Part shown: positions 57,656 through 64,000 of the stretch, in pieces
How the letters are laid out: every line of letters begins with the position of its first letter
Numbering within the stretch: the stretch's first letter is position 1
NCBI GenBank assembly: GCA_928212115.1
Contig: CAKMRJ010005745.1
Location: 70,936,829-71,000,828, forward strand
Reading direction: 5' to 3'
Length of the DNA stretch: 64,000 nucleotides
Source of the DNA: Lactuca virosa
Lineage: Eukaryota > Streptophyta > Magnoliopsida > Asterales > Asteraceae
Notes under the pieces: generated by a model
Told to the model about the DNA's origin: nothing
Seen by the model: the letters and a program-made list of their open reading frames with translations, nothing else
Databases searched by the model: none
Program-made: the position numbers and the translations under genes

Positions 57656-60600
57656 GGTTAGGTTCATATGAGACAATAGTATTTTGTGAGACAAGGAGAC
57701 CAAATCTTGACCACTCATCTTGAATAATCAAATGTTGAAATTAAATCAGATTAACCACAAGGAACTACAAGTAGGTGGTGACATTTTTGTAATTAAACGG
57801 AACTTCGGGATTAGAATAAGGCACAGAGGGGCAGTAATGGAATTTTACATTCTATTTCATTCAGCTCACAAAAAACACTCAATGTTCTTCTAAATCTTCT
57901 TCATTCTGATTCATAAAACCCTAACCTCGATACGAACACTAAAACACGTTTGATTCAATCTCGATCATCAACATCTTATGTTTCCTTCAGATTCGAATTT
58001 AAATCCTCCGATTTTATCTACCTTTCATTCTGATTTTGATTCTGAAATCGCTTGAGCATAAATTGTTCCTGAATCAAAAGAAATCCAAATTTATTATTCG
58101 AACAAATGGATGCAGAATCGGATTCAACTTAAGTCATTTCAATTAATGTATAATAGTATAATTTATATGCATCATGATTCAAACCTTTCTTCGTTTTTCT
58201 CACGCACAAGACCCTCCGCCTCGATAAACACTAAAAATCTTTTTTTTCCTGATCTACAGTCTCAATTGAAGAACTGGTAAATCGAGATTAAGTTTTTCTT
58301 TCAACCATCAAATTCCTCTCATGCTTGAACATTGTGATTACCCTTATTCTGATTACATTAGAGATTTGCGACTGAAGAACCCTAAAAATCCTCTTATTCA
58401 CTCTGATTCATATTTTCAACTTTGTGATTCTGATTATGTTCCCTAATCAAGCTTTTAATCACCTAGCATTACAGAATCAAAGAAATCGGATCTAGATCTC
58501 AAGAATGCTTGGTTCAACATAATCAGATTCAGGTTTTAATTCTCATATAATATCTCTTTTTTTACTTCACTTCATATCTACTCCAAATAACTAGAATTTT
58601 CTTTTTTTTTTCTGTGTAAATGAAGTCAAAGGAAATGTGAATAAACCATGATATATCTTTTTGTATATAACTTTCTTTAAATTTTGAAATTTGAATGTTT
58701 AATATTCTACTGATTCTATGAATTTGTAATGAGAATGCATAATATTCTATATATTTTAGTATCATATTCTACATATCTACACCAATTAAACACCTTGTAA
58801 TCCTACATTAACCTTGCACTTCCATGAAGTACAATATGCTAGATATTTTTAAAATATGATATCTGATATTATATCTATAATAATAAAATGTAATGTGGAA
58901 TTATAGTTATACTATTCTACATATATTAATATAATATATTATATATTTTGCATATTTTTTTGTGGAATGTGCAATATTTTGCATATGTTAGTATAATATT
59001 ATCTATATTCTGAATATGTATTCTTGTTCCTTAACTCTTTCTCCCAATTTGTCATGTACATAATAGTCCTTTGCTAAACAGGTTGCGAACTGATGATTAA
59101 TTTCTAAAATCTTCAATGAATTGAATGTGTGATAGCATATTCTACATATTTGCACCAGTTAAAGTCTTGAATTTCTATATAAACCTTGAACTTCCACGCA
59201 GTACGGAATCCTATATATTTCAAAGTATAAATTGTTATTACATGATAGTCTAATAAGTCATAATGTACTTCTTAATTTGATCCAAATGTTACTTTGTTTG
59301 ATTATTTCGAGGATCGAGTAAAAATATTAGTAAAATAGTGTTTGGTAACTTAATATTCTAGGTATTCTGATTTGTTAAGTTAGGTGTTACTTCATAAATT
59401 TGGTTTCAGATGTTATTTTATTGATTAATCAGATGTTACTGTTTACTTTGATAAATCAAAACTAATTCATACACCAATGACTTTATTGTGTAAAGTTAAT
59501 CTCTATTTGTAGAACAATTTAATATTCTATATTTTCTTTTATCATAACTTGATGTATTATTCAAAGAATAGTTCTTTATACTTTATTAGGAGAATGAATG
59601 ATATTGATTATTATTAAAATGAAGTATATGGTTAATAATGTTAATATTAAAATATACTAGATTTTATTTTATCATAACTTTATGTATAATTCAAAGAAAA
59701 GTTCTTTATATTTTATTTGGAGAGTCTATGATGTTGATTATTATTATAATGTAGTTTACGCTTTATAATAACAATATTCTAGTTTTTGTCAAGTATTTAA
59801 TAAACAAATTCATGTATTATTCTGGTTTATGGTATTTAGTGTGAATATTATAGTATTTTGTTCTAATAGAAGCATTGTATATGTTTTGATGCATATCAAG
59901 TGATAAGAATGACTCAATCAAGAGCAAAATATGTTTTTAATTTGATACTAAAATTAAGAAAACAATGATAGTTCAAGTGATAGATCTTTATCAGAACGTG
60001 AAATAAAGGACAATATATAACATTAAACACATTAATGTATATGGATATTTGACATAAATACTCTAAGTTAACATATTATTAAGTGTTATATTCTTCTTTT
60101 CACGATGTTGATTATTCTTAGAATGTACATATTTTTTTATTTGATTTTATATTAGGTTATGAAAATAATGCATTGTTTTAGTTTTTTTGTTTTAATAAAG
60201 TTATGATATATGTTTTAATGCAGATAAAAATAAGAAGAAAAAAATATTGAAGAACCTAAATAATTTGGAAATCTTGATAAAGAAACTTGGTATAAGTTGA
60301 AGAGGGAAGAGATTGATGGAAAAGAAAGCATAAGAAGGTATCCAAAAATAGAATTGATGGAAGTTTGGAAATGTGTGGCGGTGAATGAAATTCTTAGAAT
60401 GTTACAAAACGTTTGATTTTTGTTATTACTTGACTGTAGTTTGTATATTCTGGGTATTTTGTTCTGATAAATATTTGTTTACATTGATTTTACTTTTCAT
60501 GATGCAGCCAATTGGATGGTAACCTACATAGAAACTAATTGAAGAAGCTAAGGAGTTTGCAAAATCTGACCGACTAAATCATCTTAACCTAGTATAGGAA

Positions 60601-63600
60601 GCGATGCAGTGAAATGAAGATTGTTGATCGAATTGATAAAATATTTGCAAGAATTTAATGGTTAATGAATTTGGAGTCTTTTTCTCTTTGAATATTGGCT
60701 ATATTTTCTATATTGTGATTAACATGTAATGTTTGGTAAATAATAGTCATGGTTTGAATGTTTGAAAATTGGTGAATATTTCATAAAACAATATTGTGGT
60801 TGAACAATAGTTATGTTTTAAATGATAATACATGTAATTTTGTAGTTTATGTCGTGTAATGGTAGTAATATCTTTCACATATTAGACGAGTTTAAAATTA
60901 AAGTCTCTATGTAAAATATTCCATGAGAATAATAATTGTATGTTTTATGTTATAATAAGTATATGTATAATATTCTAATAGAATAATTTTATATGTTGTT
61001 TGTTATCGTCAATTTGTTTATGTCTTTTTTAGAATTTAAGTCACTATTCAAGGTAAATTTTATAAGTAGAGTGTATGATGTTTAAAATCATTAGAATGTT
61101 GTAGTTTACGATGTATGATGTTTATAATCTAATAAAATAAAGTTATAAGTTTTTATAATCTATATGTAGAATACTTTAATAGAATAATATTCTGTGACAT
61201 TCTAAGTTATATGCAAGATATTCTAATACAACAATGTTTAATTAAATTTTGGCTTTTTTAATACTCAATGATATGATATTAATCTACTTATTCAAAATAT
61301 TCAATATTTTTATAATGTGTTGTTAATATATAATATTATGAAGTTATTTGTAATATTATGAAATTTAAGCGTAGTATTCTAAAATTATGTTGTAATGTGT
61401 ACAATTAACTTACATTATGGAAGATTCTAATATCATATGTAATATTCTGAATTTACAATTTATAGTGTTATAGCAATATATATAATATTCTATTGAAAAA
61501 AAATTGATTTATAGAAAATAAAAGTTTATAACGTTAATGTGTAATAATCTGAAAGATTGTAATATGATGTAATATTATATTATAGATGAATTATTCTAAT
61601 TCAGACCATCATTCCCTTCAATGTGTAGGAAACCAAATAATATGTAGGAACCTAGACTAATAAACTTTTTAAACGAGTGAGAAACATTTAAGTTTATAAA
61701 ATGAAATGAATACTTTTAGGATAAATATCAAACTTTTCTCTGGAAGTTGAAACATATTCTAAAAACCTCATAGATTAAAAACCAAATTTCAAGTTTGCAT
61801 TATAAAAAATATATCACAAGGTTACAGTATTTAATAATATGTTGTTAATTGATATGTAATATTATGAAATTGTATGGAATATTCTGATATTAAAGTGTAA
61901 TATTCTAAATTGTGTTATAACATATAAAATGAACTTATATTGCATAAGATTCTAACGTTATATTTAATATTCTGAATATACATAACATTCTAACAAAATA
62001 ATTTAATTAGGTTGTCTATATTCAAGTTACAACTTAATATTCTTATAGAATAATGTTATAGGTTGTTTGTATATGTAGAACATTCTAAATAGAATGTAAC
62101 ACTAAATGATTATATGAACATCAAATATCGAACGAGAATATAACAGTATATATGTAAGAAAATTAAAATAATGCACAGTTTATTTGTAAATACCAATGTA
62201 AAAGTAAAAAATTAGAATATAGTGTTATCGTTTTATTCAATTACCTCAAATACATCACTTGAAACCAAACATGAAAAAAATATAAGCAAATTTACAACAT
62301 CCCACTACATAGAATGAGACTCTCCAGGAAATTGTTATCGAGCCACATTCTTTACAGTTCCATTCAAGACTTACCTAAAAAGTTGTAATGATAGAAAACA
62401 TGAAAGTTTTAGCTAATTTCATAAATGTATGTACCACTTTACACTGTGAAAGGGGTTTGATGGGTATTAGGATATATATCTGCTGCAATAACAATGTTTA
62501 AAGTTGCACAAATGTAAAGGACAATTTCAAAGAAATAAAGAGAGTGCAGGGAGTAAATTAAACCAACATCCTAATTATAGATTTCGATTCTAAAGATGAA
62601 CCACGTCCTCATCATCCATCAGCTTCTTAGCCACTTTAACTCTTTATGGACCAAGCACCATTGAAACCAACAAGTCAATATGCTTCTTCAAGTTCTCATC
62701 ATTAATTAATGGTGGCAAGATATGGATGATATGCTTCTTCCAACATACACACTGAACATTTGCATCAATGATAGGTGTATGTCCTTCAATCACTGACAAA
62801 AAGAAGTACACTAGTCATCACTAAGTTAAGAAAAATCATCTTGGAATTTGGGGTCAATATCATTAAATAGTAAGAAAGTTTAAGAGTGGGAAGGAAGGAG
62901 TGATATATCAGACTGTACATCAGACTCTTTATTCATTCAGAACTTTCATCATACAGGTAGAGTGCATGTATAATGTAAGAAAATTGGCTCAATAACAATA
63001 ATAGTTATGTACATACCTCATTGATTTTATAGAATGAGCACAAAATAATTCGAAGATACATTGTTTTTGCTTGCTTATCTTCATTTAATATGTGCTTGAA
63101 TGCATAGAAAAAACCAAAAGCTTGAAATTGATAATCGATGGCTGAAATCAAATACTTGAAATGGTAATAGATTTAAGATGAAATTAAATTGATAAAACAA
63201 CTGATTTGAGAGTAAAACTCGAGCATCAATCTGATGGAAATCGATATCAGTTGATGATTGATTACCAATGTTGACGAATGGCTAAAAATCATTAATCTGA
63301 AATTAAATTGAAGCTTGAAGTTGTTGAATATCATACTTTTAGTTATGATTCCATTAAATGAAGGGGACAACTTTCTATGAAGGATTGGTAAAACTTGGTT
63401 GCGAGTGAGAAATCATCAGACGACAAAGGGGGACGACTTCTCTGTTATGATCAATGTCTTGGTAGACGAATCGGAGCAGATAAACTCGAAAAACACAAAA
63501 ATTGTAGATGTAGAAGAATGTAGAACATGATTGACCAAAGTCACTCAGATTATCAATTGCAGAGATGTAAAAGAATGAAGAACAAGAACTCGAAAAACAC

Positions 63601-63983
63601 AAAAATTACACCTTTAAAACAATGATTTAGCATTGTTCGATCAATGTCAAACTCAAATCGATTATCGGTTAAAAGAATATAAAATTGGAGATAGAAGATC
63701 GACCTGATTGAATTGAAGAACAAAGAATGTTGATCCAACGAATATCTTGGTAGAAGAGTCGAAACAGATGAAATAATTTCTTGATGACGTGAAGATGACA
63801 CTAACATTATATCATATCTGAATTTAACCTAGTGACTAATCTACCCCTAATTAACTAATCTGTTAGATTAATTAGTGTTAATCCGTTTTTCTTATGAGCC
63901 ACAAGATTAGCTTTGATCAAAGGCCAAGATTTGGTCTCCATGTCTCACAAAATATAAGTAGTCTCAAATGAACCTCCACCTAT
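57653..63983. mobile_element. Candidate 6.3-kb TIR element, AT-rich, no transposase
   Basis: 57653-57713 and the reverse complement of 63921-63983 match at roughly four of five positions, sharing AGGTTCATATGAGAC-like, ATTTTGTGAGACA and GGAGACCAAATCTTG. Both outer borders run into (TA)n, hiding any target duplication. The interior is very AT-rich: 58700-62200 repeats words such as ATATTCTA and AATATTCTGA dozens of times. A few denser patches (60240-60420, 60500-60640, and 62580-62800 on the minus strand, LPPLINDENLKKHIDLLV) look like old coding pieces but match nothing I know. It could be a Mutator-like or unclassified DNA element. Confidence 0.5.
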
Positions 63984-64000
63984 ATACATATATATATATA

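Overview
The window is nuclear DNA of a flowering plant. Genes are split by many introns, most of the sequence is nested LTR retrotransposons, hAT elements, Helitrons and an endogenous pararetrovirus, and AT-rich DNA with long (TA)n runs fills the gaps. The palindromic 11-mer ACTCGACGAGT in the copia-type leaders is something I associate from memory with Lactuca, so lettuce or another Asteraceae is my best guess; this was not tested by any search. All identities and counts were read by eye. Layout: 1-22096 is a minus-strand Ty3/gypsy pol remnant opened by later insertions. A coding-free LTR element sits at 1720-5185 (TSD TAAAC). A copia-type element, copia A, sits at 5409-21921 (TSD ACACT). 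Copia A itself holds a hAT element (7129-8174, TSD CCTGGATT) and a second member of its own family, copia B (8871-16745, TSD GTTCA). Copia A and B keep gag remnants but no pol that I can recognise. Instead they carry repeated hairpins whose loops are conserved while their stems differ and stay complementary. 22097-28440 holds a diverged LTR-like piece, a hAT element with a broken transposase (24006-25896), an orphan exon and a small Helitron. 28872-32537 is the gene island: a tiny twin-CX9C protein gene in three exons, then the 11-exon RMC1/Mic1 gene of the MON1-CCZ1 (Rab7 activation) pathway. 32849-36315 is a pararetrovirus fragment arranged as a large inverted repeat with a possible 5-bp target duplication. 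36316-48700 is repeat-rich and has no intact gene: a foldback MITE, Helitron ends, a broken Myb/NAM-associated transposon ORF, a hAT transposase fragment and two hAT elements inserted 122 bp apart. 49037-56728 is a 23-exon KIN-7 kinesin gene whose frame is broken at several homopolymers, with a hAT element in its last intron. 57653-63983 is an AT-rich block bounded by about 60-bp terminal inverted repeats. Only the twin-CX9C gene and RMC1 look intact; the kinesin would need resequencing to decide. From memory, the Arabidopsis homologues of RMC1 and of this kinesin are neighbouring loci on chromosome 3 (At3g12010 and At3g12020), which would make this an old gene pair pushed apart by transposons.
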